Under the pieces are notes generated by a model. The model was given only the letters and a program-made list of their open reading frames with translations, was not told the DNA's origin and did not search any database. From assembly GCA_017522015.1 (NCBI GenBank), contig JAFXAW010000001.1, forward strand, positions 1 through 48,717: 48,717 nt of DNA. Direction: 5' to 3'. Made by a program: the position numbers and the translations under genes. The stretch is from Oscillospiraceae bacterium (GTDB lineage: Bacteria; Bacillota; Clostridia; Oscillospirales; Oscillospiraceae). Positions within the stretch are counted from its first letter, which is position 1. Every line of letters starts with the position of its first letter. This document shows positions 15,951 through 23,985 of the stretch, in pieces.

Positions 15951-15963
15951 CAGAACACAAAAA

Positions 15964-15993
15964 CCTCTATTGTCTTGGTAGACTCTTTCATGC
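15964..15993. repeat. 30-bp direct repeat, copy 2
   Basis: Identical to 15288-15317. The identity stops exactly at the junction with the duplicated tRNA-Arg 3' end at 15994. Confidence 0.9.
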
Positions 15994-16022
15994 TACGCCC
16001 GACTGGATTCGAACCAGCGACC
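15994..16022 (-). other. duplicate of the tRNA-Arg 3' end, probable att site
   Basis: 29 nt identical to 16148-16176, the T arm and acceptor 3' strand of the intact tRNA-Arg. The copy lies on the 3' side of the tRNA, as expected for a recombinase footprint. It separates the metallopeptidase pair from the tRNA. Confidence 0.85.
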
Positions 16023-16110
16023 GATGCCGCCGCTGCGCGGTTGGCATCCGCCGAGCGGCAATTTAACGTGCTTCGCACCTGAAGGTCGCTGTTCCTCTGC
16101 AGGCATATGC
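16023..16110. other. short structured non-coding insert between tRNA-Arg copies
   Basis: It contains several small stems: GATGCC/GGCATC, GCCG-ag-CGGC and GTGC-ttc-GCAC. An 8-bp inverted match joins 16015-16022 to 16084-16091, so part of the tRNA sequence is present in both orientations. No open frame is supported. Confidence 0.5.
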
Positions 16111-16144
16111 AAAACCCCCGCCACCCTTTGGGTGACGGGGGTTT
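16111..16144 (-). terminator. terminator of tRNA-Arg
   Basis: A long stem with one mismatch (16111-16126 with 16130-16145), loop ttt, begins right after the encoded CCA and ends in T on the minus strand. Confidence 0.85.
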
Positions 16145-16221
16145 TGGTACGCCCGACTGGATTCGAACCAGCGACCTTCAGAGTCGGAGTCTGACACTCT
16201 ATCCAACTGAGCTACGGGCGC
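16145..16221 (-). tRNA. tRNA-Arg (anticodon CCG)
   Basis: 77 nt including encoded CCA. Acceptor GCGCCCG pairs with CGGGCGT (one G-U). D arm GCTC/GAGT, anticodon stem TCAGA/TCTGA with loop CTCCGAC giving CCG, and T arm GCTGG-TTCGAAT-CCAGT are all present. It decodes CGG. Confidence 0.96.
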
Positions 16222-16298
16222 ATATGGGAGCGCCTTTCAAAAAGGCGCTCATGTAGTATAGCAAACTTTTCCCAAAATGTAAAGAGAAAGATGTAAGT

Positions 16299-18185
16299 TT
16301 AGGCCTCGGAAAGCGCCTCCCATTTCTCATAGAGCGCGTCGAGCTGACTGTCAAGCTCCGCACGCTGTTCGCCGAGCTCCATCAGGCGCTGGTAGTCCGA
16401 AGCATAGAGTTCCTCCTGCTCCCCGATCTCCGCGAGCGCCTTTTCCAGCTTTGCGATCTCGCGCTCCGTCTGCGCGAGCTGCTTTTCCGTGTTTTTCCTC
16501 GGCCGTTTCTCCGTGGCCGCCTTCTCTGCCTTTGCGGGCGCGGGCATTTTTTTCGCCGCCGTGCGCGCAAGCTCCTCCTGCCGCTTCCGATAGGCACGGT
16601 ATTCCGCAAAGCTGCCGCGATAATCCCGGAAAACGCCGTCCTCCAGCGACCAGATGCGCGTGGCAAATTTCTCAATAAAATACCGGTCGTGCGAGACGAA
16701 CAAAAGCGTCTCCTCATAATCGGAGAGCGTGTCCTCCATCCACTCGCGGCTGGCGAGGTCAAGATGGTTGGTCGGCTCGTCCAAAATCAGGAAATTGATC
16801 TCCCCATGCATGAGGATACACAGCCGCAGCCGGCTCTTCTCCCCACCGGAGAGCGCCCAGACGGGCTTGAACACATCCTCCCCGGAGAATTTGAACGCGC
16901 CGAGGCGGTTGCGCGCGGTCTGCGGCGTGCAGTTCGTCTCGTACAGCACGGTATCCAGCACGCTGCGGTTTTCGTCTTCAAAATGCACCTGCTGCTCCAG
17001 ATAGGCGGTTTTGATGGCGGGGCCGCGCCGCACAAGACCCGTATCCGGCCTGAGCTCGCCCGTGAGAATCCGCACGAGCGTGGATTTTCCGGTTCCGTTG
17101 TCGCCGATGAGTGCAATGCGCTCACCGCCCGTCACGATGCCGGAGACGTCCGAATAAAGCGTTCTGCCGTCGAAGCCCTTGCTCACCCCGTCGAGCACCA
17201 GCACCTCATCCCCGCGAAATTCCTTTTCGGAAAACCGCGCGGTCATCTTCTTTTCTTCCCGCGGACGCTCGGTCTGCGCGAGACGGTCAATGCGCTTTTC
17301 CATGGAAAAGGCGCGCTTGTGCAGCTTGTCGTTGCCCATAAAGGCCCACAAATGCAGCTTGTCCGCGGCCTCCTGAAGCTGCTTGAGTTTGGCCTGATCC
17401 CGCTCGTAACGGGCAAGCTGCTCCTCAAAGCGCCGACGCTTCTCCTGCACATAAAAGCTGTAGTTTCCGCTGTAGAACTCCGCCTTTCCATTGACCAGTT
17501 CAATGGTTCGCTGCGCAATCCGGTCCAAAAAATAGCGGTCGTGGCTGATGGCGAGCACTGTGCCGCGGAAGCTGAGCAGGTATTCCTCCAGCCACTCCGT
17601 GGCACGCAGATCCAGATGGTTGGTCGGCTCGTCGAGCAGGAGAATGTCCGTGTCCTCCAAAATCAGCCGCGCCAGGTTCACGCGCGTCTTTTCCCCGCCG
17701 GAGAGCTGCGAAAACAGCCTCCCGCGCATATCCTGCGAAATGTCCAGTCCGTTGGCAACGCGGTTGCGCGCATAGTCCGTGTCATAGCCGCCAAGCCGCT
17801 CGAACTCGGCCGAGAGCGTGTCATATTCCCGCAGCAGCTTGTCCGAGCTGTCCGTCGCCATCCGCTCCGACACCTTTTCCATGCGCGCGGCGATGGCGTC
17901 CAGACGCGCGTGCGCGGTTTTGAGCACGTCCTCCGTCGTATACTCCTCCGGATAAACGGGGATCTGCGAAATCAGCCCGATACGCTTGTCGCCGCCAATG
18001 ACGATGTTGCCCTCGTCCTCGCTCAGCTCGCCGGTCAGCAGCCGGAAAAGCGTGGTCTTGCCCGCGCCGTTCCGACCGAGCAGGCACACGCGCTCGCCGG
18101 CTTCGATTTCCATGCTCAGGCCGTCAATGATGTTCTTGCCGACCTCGAAGGCCTTGACTAAGTTTTGTACGGAAATGTCGATCAT
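16299..18185 (-). CDS. ABC-F family ATPase (translation factor type)
   Basis: 628 residues with two ABC domains and no membrane segments. Walker A motifs are G-R-N-G-A-G-K-T (37-44) and G-D-N-G-T-G-K-S in the second half; signatures are L-S-G-G-E-K-T-R and L-S-G-G-E-K-S-R, each followed by L-L-D-E-P-T-N-H-L-D or a close form. The linker between the domains is basic and helical, and the C-terminus (about 550-628) is a charged coiled coil. ABC-F proteins act on the ribosome E site, resolving stalls or protecting against antibiotics; this sequence alone does not show which. It ends a minus-strand envelope operon, 34 nt after the LtaS-like gene. The ribosome binding site is weak (GAAAGG). Confidence 0.92.
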   Translation of the reverse strand: MIDISVQNLVKAFEVGKNIIDGLSMEIEAGERVCLLGRNGAGKTTLFRLLTGELSEDEGNIVIGGDKRIGLISQIPVYPEEYTTEDVLKTAHARLDAIAARMEKVSERMATDSSDKLLREYDTLSAEFERLGGYDTDYARNRVANGLDISQDMRGRLFSQLSGGEKTRVNLARLILEDTDILLLDEPTNHLDLRATEWLEEYLLSFRGTVLAISHDRYFLDRIAQRTIELVNGKAEFYSGNYSFYVQEKRRRFEEQLARYERDQAKLKQLQEAADKLHLWAFMGNDKLHKRAFSMEKRIDRLAQTERPREEKKMTARFSEKEFRGDEVLVLDGVSKGFDGRTLYSDVSGIVTGGERIALIGDNGTGKSTLVRILTGELRPDTGLVRRGPAIKTAYLEQQVHFEDENRSVLDTVLYETNCTPQTARNRLGAFKFSGEDVFKPVWALSGGEKSRLRLCILMHGEINFLILDEPTNHLDLASREWMEDTLSDYEETLLFVSHDRYFIEKFATRIWSLEDGVFRDYRGSFAEYRAYRKRQEELARTAAKKMPAPAKAEKAATEKRPRKNTEKQLAQTEREIAKLEKALAEIGEQEELYASDYQRLMELGEQRAELDSQLDALYEKWEALSEA

Positions 18186-18219
18186 AACTGTGTTTGCCTT
18201 TCAAATATGTGGGTAACGC

Positions 18220-20229
18220 TCACTCCTGCGCCGGCACGGAAAACACGGTGGCGTAATAGTCCTGCATCAGAATCTCTGCGCTGTATGTGAACATGCGGTC
18301 CACTTCCTCAAGCGTCTCATGCACGTATTTTTGCATTTCCTCCTCGGAGGCAAAGATGCCGGGGACAGGCTCAAACACGTCAGAGCCGGCGTTGTAGCGC
18401 CCGCGCGGCGTAATAAAGCTATGGTCGGCGAAGACAACAAGCCCCTCTGCGTCCGAGAACATATCCCGTCCCATCAGGAGCCGGGAATCGTAGGGCAGGC
18501 CGAAAAGATTGGAGAGCGTCGGCAGAATGTCCAGCGTGGAACAGGGCTTCGTCACGGTGACCGGCTCCTCCAGCTCCGCGCTCCACAGGATAAAGGCGTT
18601 GCGGTAAAGCTCCAGCTCATCCCCGATGGGCGCTCCGCGCAGCTCGGAAAGCTCCTGATCGCTCAGCGCGTAGGGATAATGGTCGGCGGAGAGCGCAATC
18701 ACGGTGTTTTCCAGTTCACCTGCCGCGTCCAGTTCACGCAGCAGCATGGAAAGCGCGTCCTCCAGTTCCAGATTGCAGGCCAGATACGCGCGCACGCCCT
18801 CGCTGTAGGGCAGATTCGCAGTCTCTGCCTCGTGCTTGGCAGCCATCGGGTTTCCGGGAAAAGTGTAGAACATATGCCCGCTGACCGTCAGATAGTAAAC
18901 ATGGAAAGGCGGGGAGCTTACATAGCACCCGACGCTCTGCTCCACCATCTCCACATCGGACTCCGGGAACTGGTCTGTGACATTCAGGCCGTTTCCCTTG
19001 GCGCGCCAGACGTAGCCCATGTTCGGATGGCTCTTGTCCCGGTCGTAATAGCTGTAGTTATGGGGATGGAAGGCATAGGAACTGTAACCTTCATCGTTTA
19101 ACATGTTGGCAATGGAAAAGGGCATGTAATTCTCCGACGAGAGCGAAAAGCTCCAAACGCCGTATTTGGGCAGCAAGCCCGTCAGTGTCACATATTCGCC
19201 GTCACTCGTGGAGACGCCCCAGAGCGGATCATAGAAATTTTCGAAGGTATAGCCCTCGCTGCACAGCTTATATAGCGTGGGCGTGAGCGTTTCGTCGATA
19301 ACCTCGGCGGAAAAGCTCTCCGCCACAATCCAGATCAGGTTTTTCCCGGCAAACAACCCGGTCTGCGCATTTTTGTTTGTGGCCTCGCGGTTTTGGAAAT
19401 ACCGGTGCATTTCAAGGAGCGTGCTATCCTCTGTTTCGGAAATCAGGCGGTCAAAGTCGATGTCCAGCACATTCCTGTCCGCACCGTCCTCCGGCGCAGA
19501 GAGCTCCGCCGGCGTGCTTTGCCGTTCCTCCTCATCGGTTTCTGCCTCGTCATGATCCGGCAGCGGCAGGAGTGGCGCAAGCTCCGGCTCCGGCTGCGTA
19601 AGCATCAGCTCGCGCAGATCAATGCGCGTTGTGGTGATCAGGCCGAAATATTCCTGAGAAAGGCTGGGGATCAGCGTGTCGCTGTAGAGATAGCCGGGCG
19701 ACATATAGCCGGGCTGTTTTGCCATCACGCCGCAGACGGCGGCAAGCTGCAAAACGAGGAACAGCCCGGCCAGACCCGCGCGGTAGAGCGTCTTGGGCTG
19801 CGCGCAGTCTGCAAGCTGCCTGCCAAACACAAGCCAGAGAACGAGCGGCACGGCGGCAGCGAGCAAAAAGGGCAGAGAGTTCCATATGCCGATGAGCGCC
19901 TGATCGAAGAAATCGGCGACCACGCCGCCCGCTTTTGTGACGCTGAACAGCGCAAGAAAGGCCTTGAAGATGCGGAAATAAACCGCCTGTGTGCCAAAAA
20001 GCAGAAAGGCGATCACGAGCCACACCGTTGCTGTCGCGCGCGAAAAGCGCTTTCCGACGCAGCAGCTGAGGCTCAGGGCAAAGCCGAAGGCGCCGGAGAG
20101 CAGCGTTGTATACACAGCCCCCTTCGCGCTGACGGAGCCGAAGCACCAGAACTTAAAGGCCAGCTCCATATAGACCAAAGAGAGTGGGATAAACAGATAA
20201 CAGAGTATTTTTTTGCCGTTTGCAGTCAT
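18220..20229 (-). CDS. LTA synthase-like sulfatase-fold membrane protein
   Basis: 669 residues. Five hydrophobic helices in the first ~170 residues precede an acidic linker (about 210-275) and an extracytoplasmic alkaline-phosphatase-superfamily domain. A-E304-S and S-T341-S-D-G-E fit the metal-binding glutamate and nucleophilic threonine of LtaS-type enzymes; S-A-D-H-Y-P-Y supplies further metal ligands. LtaS homologues transfer glycerol phosphate from phosphatidylglycerol to a glycolipid or polymer. Whether this one makes lipoteichoic acid or modifies another glycan is not shown. GAGGAG lies 6 nt before ATG. It follows the PBP gene by 28 nt. Confidence 0.9.
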   Translation of the reverse strand: MTANGKKILCYLFIPLSLVYMELAFKFWCFGSVSAKGAVYTTLLSGAFGFALSLSCCVGKRFSRATATVWLVIAFLLFGTQAVYFRIFKAFLALFSVTKAGGVVADFFDQALIGIWNSLPFLLAAAVPLVLWLVFGRQLADCAQPKTLYRAGLAGLFLVLQLAAVCGVMAKQPGYMSPGYLYSDTLIPSLSQEYFGLITTTRIDLRELMLTQPEPELAPLLPLPDHDEAETDEEERQSTPAELSAPEDGADRNVLDIDFDRLISETEDSTLLEMHRYFQNREATNKNAQTGLFAGKNLIWIVAESFSAEVIDETLTPTLYKLCSEGYTFENFYDPLWGVSTSDGEYVTLTGLLPKYGVWSFSLSSENYMPFSIANMLNDEGYSSYAFHPHNYSYYDRDKSHPNMGYVWRAKGNGLNVTDQFPESDVEMVEQSVGCYVSSPPFHVYYLTVSGHMFYTFPGNPMAAKHEAETANLPYSEGVRAYLACNLELEDALSMLLRELDAAGELENTVIALSADHYPYALSDQELSELRGAPIGDELELYRNAFILWSAELEEPVTVTKPCSTLDILPTLSNLFGLPYDSRLLMGRDMFSDAEGLVVFADHSFITPRGRYNAGSDVFEPVPGIFASEEEMQKYVHETLEEVDRMFTYSAEILMQDYYATVFSVPAQE

Positions 20230-20257
20230 GGCAAGCTCCTCATCTCATTCGGGCAGT

Positions 20258-21568
20258 TCAGGATTTAACAGCCTCCTGCAGCACAGTGTTCGCCACGGGG
20301 GCTGCCGCGCCGATGCCGCTGCCGCCGTGCTCAATCACGACGACAAAGGCGTATGGATGTTCCTGATCCTGCAAAAAACCGGTGAACCATGCGTGCGGCG
20401 CACCGTCACCGACCTCTGCCGTGCCGGTTTTTCCGCAAAGCGCAAGGCCGGGGAAGTTCCACTCCCCGTAGCCGTACACGACATTATAGCGCAAATCATC
20501 CGCAAGCAATTCGGCGGTTTCTTTGTCCAAAATCCGGGTCTCCGTTGTTTTTCCGTCGCGGAGCAGCGTGGGCTCCTGCACAGTGCCGTCACCGGCAATC
20601 GCGCTCACCAAACGGAGCATCGCAAAGGGACAAACGAGGTCAGTGGACTGTCCGATGCCGCTCCAGGCCAGCGCCGTGGAGCCGGCGTCGCCCTTTTCAA
20701 AGTTTCCCGCAGCGGTGACGCTGCCGCACAGCGCAAGCGGCTGCGTCATGCCAAGCCGGTCGGCATATTCCGCAAGCGTATCCCCGCCGAGTTCCAGACT
20801 CAGCTCGGCAAACGCGCAGTTGCAGGAATTGGAAAAGGCCTGTTCAACGGTCTGCGCGCCGTGACTTGCGGTACAGTGCACGATCTGCCCGTCGACAAGC
20901 GTTTCACCGGCGCACAGGAAGCTGCGGTTTTGCAGGTCGGGAATGCGCTCGATGGCGGCGGCCAGCGTGACGATCTTGAAAACCGAGCCGGGCGTGTAGG
21001 CCGCGCCTGTGACGCGGTTGAGATATGCACCCTCCGGCAGGACTGCGGGGACGTATTCCGGGTCGTAGGCAGGCGATGAGACCATACAGAGAATCTCGCC
21101 CGTCTCATAATTGCACACGGCCACAGCACCGTTGCGCCCGGCGAGCGCGGCATTTGCCGCCTTACAGAGTCCGGCATCGAGCGAGAGCACTACAACAGGC
21201 CCTTCCCCGCTCGGATCATAGACGCCGCTGACGGGATTATACCCAATAAGTGAGTCGGAAAAAAGCTGCAGTGCGCCCGCGCCGATGTTGCCGGAAAAGT
21301 CGCCCACCGCGTGCAGACAGCTCACGCGCGTGTTGGCATCCGAGGCATAGCTGCGCGCCTCTCCGTCCGCACGCGCCAGAACAACACCGTTTCGGTCGGT
21401 GAGTGTGCCTCGCGCGAGCTGCCCGTCCTGATAAACGGTACGGTTTGCGGTAAAAGAAGCCCAGGCCTCACCGTCGCGCGCGAAACGGAAAACGTAGACG
21501 CCAAGCCCGAGCACCAGCGCCAGCGCAATGAGCAGAGAGAAAACGGCGCGGGTTTTGACCTTTTTCAT
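20258..21568 (-). CDS. class B-like penicillin-binding transpeptidase (PbpA type)
   Basis: 436 residues, short for class B. One N-terminal membrane anchor (about 8-28) is followed by a small dimerisation-like region and a transpeptidase domain with S195-x-x-K198, S248-x-N250 and K380-T-G382. It cross-links peptidoglycan stem peptides outside the membrane and is a beta-lactam target. Its ATG overlaps the stop of the FHA-RodA gene by four bases (ATGA), so the two are translationally coupled and very likely form a polymerase-transpeptidase pair. The lack of a long N-terminal module resembles PbpA proteins paired with RodA. Confidence 0.93.
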   Translation of the reverse strand: MKKVKTRAVFSLLIALALVLGLGVYVFRFARDGEAWASFTANRTVYQDGQLARGTLTDRNGVVLARADGEARSYASDANTRVSCLHAVGDFSGNIGAGALQLFSDSLIGYNPVSGVYDPSGEGPVVVLSLDAGLCKAANAALAGRNGAVAVCNYETGEILCMVSSPAYDPEYVPAVLPEGAYLNRVTGAAYTPGSVFKIVTLAAAIERIPDLQNRSFLCAGETLVDGQIVHCTASHGAQTVEQAFSNSCNCAFAELSLELGGDTLAEYADRLGMTQPLALCGSVTAAGNFEKGDAGSTALAWSGIGQSTDLVCPFAMLRLVSAIAGDGTVQEPTLLRDGKTTETRILDKETAELLADDLRYNVVYGYGEWNFPGLALCGKTGTAEVGDGAPHAWFTGFLQDQEHPYAFVVVIEHGGSGIGAAAPVANTVLQEAVKS

Positions 21569-23304
21569 TCGCCGTCCTCCTCGTCCTCATCCACCGGTTC
21601 CGACAGGATGCCGGAGGGAAGCTTCTGCGCGAAGCTGGCGTTTTGCCGCGTGTCCGCGGCCTTGATGAACGCCAGCAGCATCCAGCAAGAGATCAGACTT
21701 GACCCGCCGCGCGAGACGAAGGGGAAGGTCACGCCCGTGAAGGGCAGAATGTCCGTTGAGCCGAAAACATTGAGCGCAAGCTGCACCATCATCAGACTCA
21801 CCGCAGCGCAGGCGCCAATCACATAAAAGCTGCTGCGGCTGCCCGCGGCATTCCGGTAGGCAAACGTGGCCAGCAGCACGATGGCGAGGATGGCCAGCAC
21901 AGCCGTGAGCAGTCCAAACTCCTCGCAGATCAGGCAGAAGACAAGATCTGTGTCCGCAGCCACAACATCCTTGAGCCAGCCCGCGCCCGCACCGCAGCCA
22001 AGCAGGCCGCCCGAGGCAGCCGCGGCAAGCGCGCGCGTCTGCTGGAATCCGGCGCCGTAGGGCGTTTCCCAAATATGTCCCCATGTGGCAAAGCGCGCGG
22101 CGATATGCGGTTTTGCATACAGCACAAGAAAACAGGCCAGCGCCGCACCCGACACGGCGAGGAACACCGTGGCGAGGTTGCCGCTGCGCAGAAAGCTGAT
22201 GACCAGAAAGGTCGCAAAGAACACCAGCGCCGTGCCGAAATCGCCCATCAGCGCGAGGGCACCGACACACAGCGCGGAAAACGCAATAAACAGAAAGAGG
22301 TTTCGCCCGGAATAGAGCCGCTCCAGCGTCGCTGCGCCCGCGTAGATATAGGCGACCTTCACAAACTCCGAGGGCTGGACGGAAAATCCGGCGATATAGA
22401 GCCAGTTGCGCGCGCCGAAAACCTCCTCCGCGGTGAACAGATTGAGCGCCAGAAAGCCAAGCGCGGCAAAGCCGCAGACCCAGCGCAAAGCGCGGGTGCG
22501 GCGCAGGTCACGCAGCCACCAGCCGAGCAGGATGAACAGTACGATGCCGCCAATGAGCAGCAGCAGATGCTTCAGCAGCGCCTCGGGCACGGAGCCCGCC
22601 GCGACGGAGAGCCCGATTGCAGACAGGAAAAAGGCGATTGTCTCCACCTCAAAGCCGCTGCGCCGGATTGAGCGCATGACGAGGAAATAGCTCCACATCA
22701 CAAGCGCAAATGCGGCATAGGCAAGCAGGATGTGCAGGCGGTATTCCGCCTGCGCGCTCACAAGCTGCTGGCCGCCAAGGATCGCGAGCAGGAGCGTGAG
22801 CAGAAGAAAGTTCAGCCCGGGTCTTACCAGATCCCCCGGCTGCGCGCGCACGCCGGAAAGCTCGCCGCGCTCCGATTCCGTGAGCGAGAGGAAGTCCAGC
22901 TCCTGATCGGCGAGGCGCAGCACATCTCCGTCCCGGAGCTCGGAAGACTTAACGCGCTTTCCGTTGACATACACGCCGCCGGTGCTGCGCAGGTCGCGGA
23001 CCGTCCACGTCCCGTTATCCGAGCGGATCAGCGCCGCGTGGACGCGGCTCACCGCCGGGTAAGGCACCACAATGTCGGAGCTGCCCGCACGGCCGAGCAG
23101 ATTTTCCCAGTGCAGAAGCGGGCAGCGCTTGCCGTTCGGGAGCTTCAGATAGCCCCAGACTTCCGGCTCATAGCGCATGCGCAGCATGGAGCGTGCGCAG
23201 CGCAGCAAGATCCAGAGCGCGAGCAGGGGCACGCAAAACCGCGTGACGGAGACGAATCCCCAGCCGAGGGCAAGATTCTCCATGACCATTGTCATACCGT
23301 CCAC
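21565..23304 (-). CDS. FHA domain fused to FtsW/RodA-type peptidoglycan glycosyltransferase
   Basis: 579 residues. An N-terminal membrane helix (about 10-35) is followed by an FHA domain (about 50-140) with L-G-R ... S-D-I-V ... S-R-V-H-A ... G-G-V-Y-V-N-G, the phosphothreonine-binding pattern. About ten transmembrane helices follow, with the SEDS signature F-P-F-V-S-R-G-G-S-S-L near the C-terminus. SEDS proteins polymerise glycan strands with a class B PBP, here encoded next. The FHA domain suggests control by a Ser/Thr kinase; no kinase is in the window. GTG at 23304 has GGGAGGAGG (23313-23321) 8 nt upstream. First gene of the envelope operon. Confidence 0.92.
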   Translation of the reverse strand: MDGMTMVMENLALGWGFVSVTRFCVPLLALWILLRCARSMLRMRYEPEVWGYLKLPNGKRCPLLHWENLLGRAGSSDIVVPYPAVSRVHAALIRSDNGTWTVRDLRSTGGVYVNGKRVKSSELRDGDVLRLADQELDFLSLTESERGELSGVRAQPGDLVRPGLNFLLLTLLLAILGGQQLVSAQAEYRLHILLAYAAFALVMWSYFLVMRSIRRSGFEVETIAFFLSAIGLSVAAGSVPEALLKHLLLLIGGIVLFILLGWWLRDLRRTRALRWVCGFAALGFLALNLFTAEEVFGARNWLYIAGFSVQPSEFVKVAYIYAGAATLERLYSGRNLFLFIAFSALCVGALALMGDFGTALVFFATFLVISFLRSGNLATVFLAVSGAALACFLVLYAKPHIAARFATWGHIWETPYGAGFQQTRALAAAASGGLLGCGAGAGWLKDVVAADTDLVFCLICEEFGLLTAVLAILAIVLLATFAYRNAAGSRSSFYVIGACAAVSLMMVQLALNVFGSTDILPFTGVTFPFVSRGGSSLISCWMLLAFIKAADTRQNASFAQKLPSGILSEPVDEDEEDGE

Positions 23305-23348
23305 GCCGTGTGCCTCCTCCCTGCAATGATTCCATATCCTAACATTAT

Positions 23349-23377
23349 ATTATACCAAACTTGTAACGGATTGACAA
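23349..23377 (-). promoter_or_regulatory. promoter of the envelope operon
   Basis: Minus strand: -35 TTGTCA (23377-23372), 17-bp spacer, -10 TATAAT (23354-23349), 45 nt before the GTG of the FHA-RodA gene. Confidence 0.85.
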
Positions 23378-23399
23378 GCCGCGCAGGAGAATCTAAAAT
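23371..23399 (+). promoter_or_regulatory. divergent promoter for the NusG-II/Gx pair
   Basis: Plus strand: -35 TTGACA (23371-23376), 17-bp spacer, -10 TAAAAT (23394-23399). Its -35 occupies the same bases as the minus-strand -35 because TTGACAA reads TTGTCAA on the other strand. Confidence 0.7.
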
Positions 23400-23625
23400 A
23401 GAATCCGGACCGGCAAAGCGTCTTTGTCTTGCTGGCGCGGTGGGACATCATGCGGGCGCGGCCAAGGCAGGACAGCGCCTGCCTCAGATTGGACAAGCCG
23501 CTGTGCAAACGCCCCCTCAAGCGGGGACTTTTACGCATTTCCAAATTTTCCGGCCGGGGAAATTCGCAGCGGAAAACGGCGTCAAAAACCGCCCCCGGGT
23601 GTTTTTGACAAGCTATAGAATTGCC
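23400..23625 (+). other. structured 5' leader of the NusG-II gene
   Basis: About 220 nt without a supported gene. Inverted repeats are AGGCAGG/CCTGCCT near 23464, CCCC/GGGG near 23515, and GTCAAAAAC (23581-23589) with GTTTTTGAC (23601-23609). The last ends 16 nt before the ATG. No Shine-Dalgarno sequence is visible before the ATG. I do not recognise a known riboswitch class. Confidence 0.45.
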
Positions 23626-23985
23626 ATGAAAACAGACCGTAAAACCAAAAACTGGATACTCCTGTTTTTGCTGCTCCTGTGCCTCGGCGCGCTCGGCGTT
23701 TTTTGCGCGCGCAGCTTATCCGCCCCCGCCGTGACGGCGCGCGTGTCCGTGGACGGAGAATGCGTGAAAGTTATAGATCTGCGCGCAGTCACACTGCCCT
23801 ATGAATTTGAGGTAAGCTCGGAGCTCGGGCGCAACCTTGTGCGCGTGGAGCATGGGTGCATCGCCGTGATCGAGTCGGACTGTCCCGAGCAGATCTGTGT
23901 GCGCCAGGGCTTCGTGCAGGAAAGCGGCATTCCCATCGTCTGCCTGCCGCACCGGCTCGTGATTGAACTGGAGGACGGCGAATGA
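23626..23985 (+). CDS. NusG domain II-containing small membrane-anchored protein
   Basis: 119 residues. A basic start is followed by one hydrophobic helix (about 11-30) and a small beta-rich domain ending C-L-P-H-R-L-V-I, the pattern of NusG-domain-II proteins found next to Gx transporters in Firmicutes. The domain contains D-C-P-E-Q-I-C-V-R, two cysteines that could be redox active or bind a ligand. Its stop overlaps the start of the Gx gene by four bases, so they are coupled. The start was chosen to match the usual family N-terminus; it lacks a ribosome binding site. Molecular function is not established. Confidence 0.82.
   Translation: MKTDRKTKNWILLFLLLLCLGALGVFCARSLSAPAVTARVSVDGECVKVIDLRAVTLPYEFEVSSELGRNLVRVEHGCIAVIESDCPEQICVRQGFVQESGIPIVCLPHRLVIELEDGE

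Noticed and set aside
16689-18161. 490-codon plus-strand frame opposite the ABC-F gene
   Set aside because: Shadow of a G+C-rich coding region; the minus strand has full ABC motifs.
23605-23610. TTGACA as a second promoter for the NusG-II gene
   Set aside because: The matching -10 would fall inside the coding sequence.
22732-23625. Long upstream extension of the NusG-II frame
   Set aside because: It would overlap the opposing FHA-RodA gene and both promoters; the first plausible start matching the family is at 23626.
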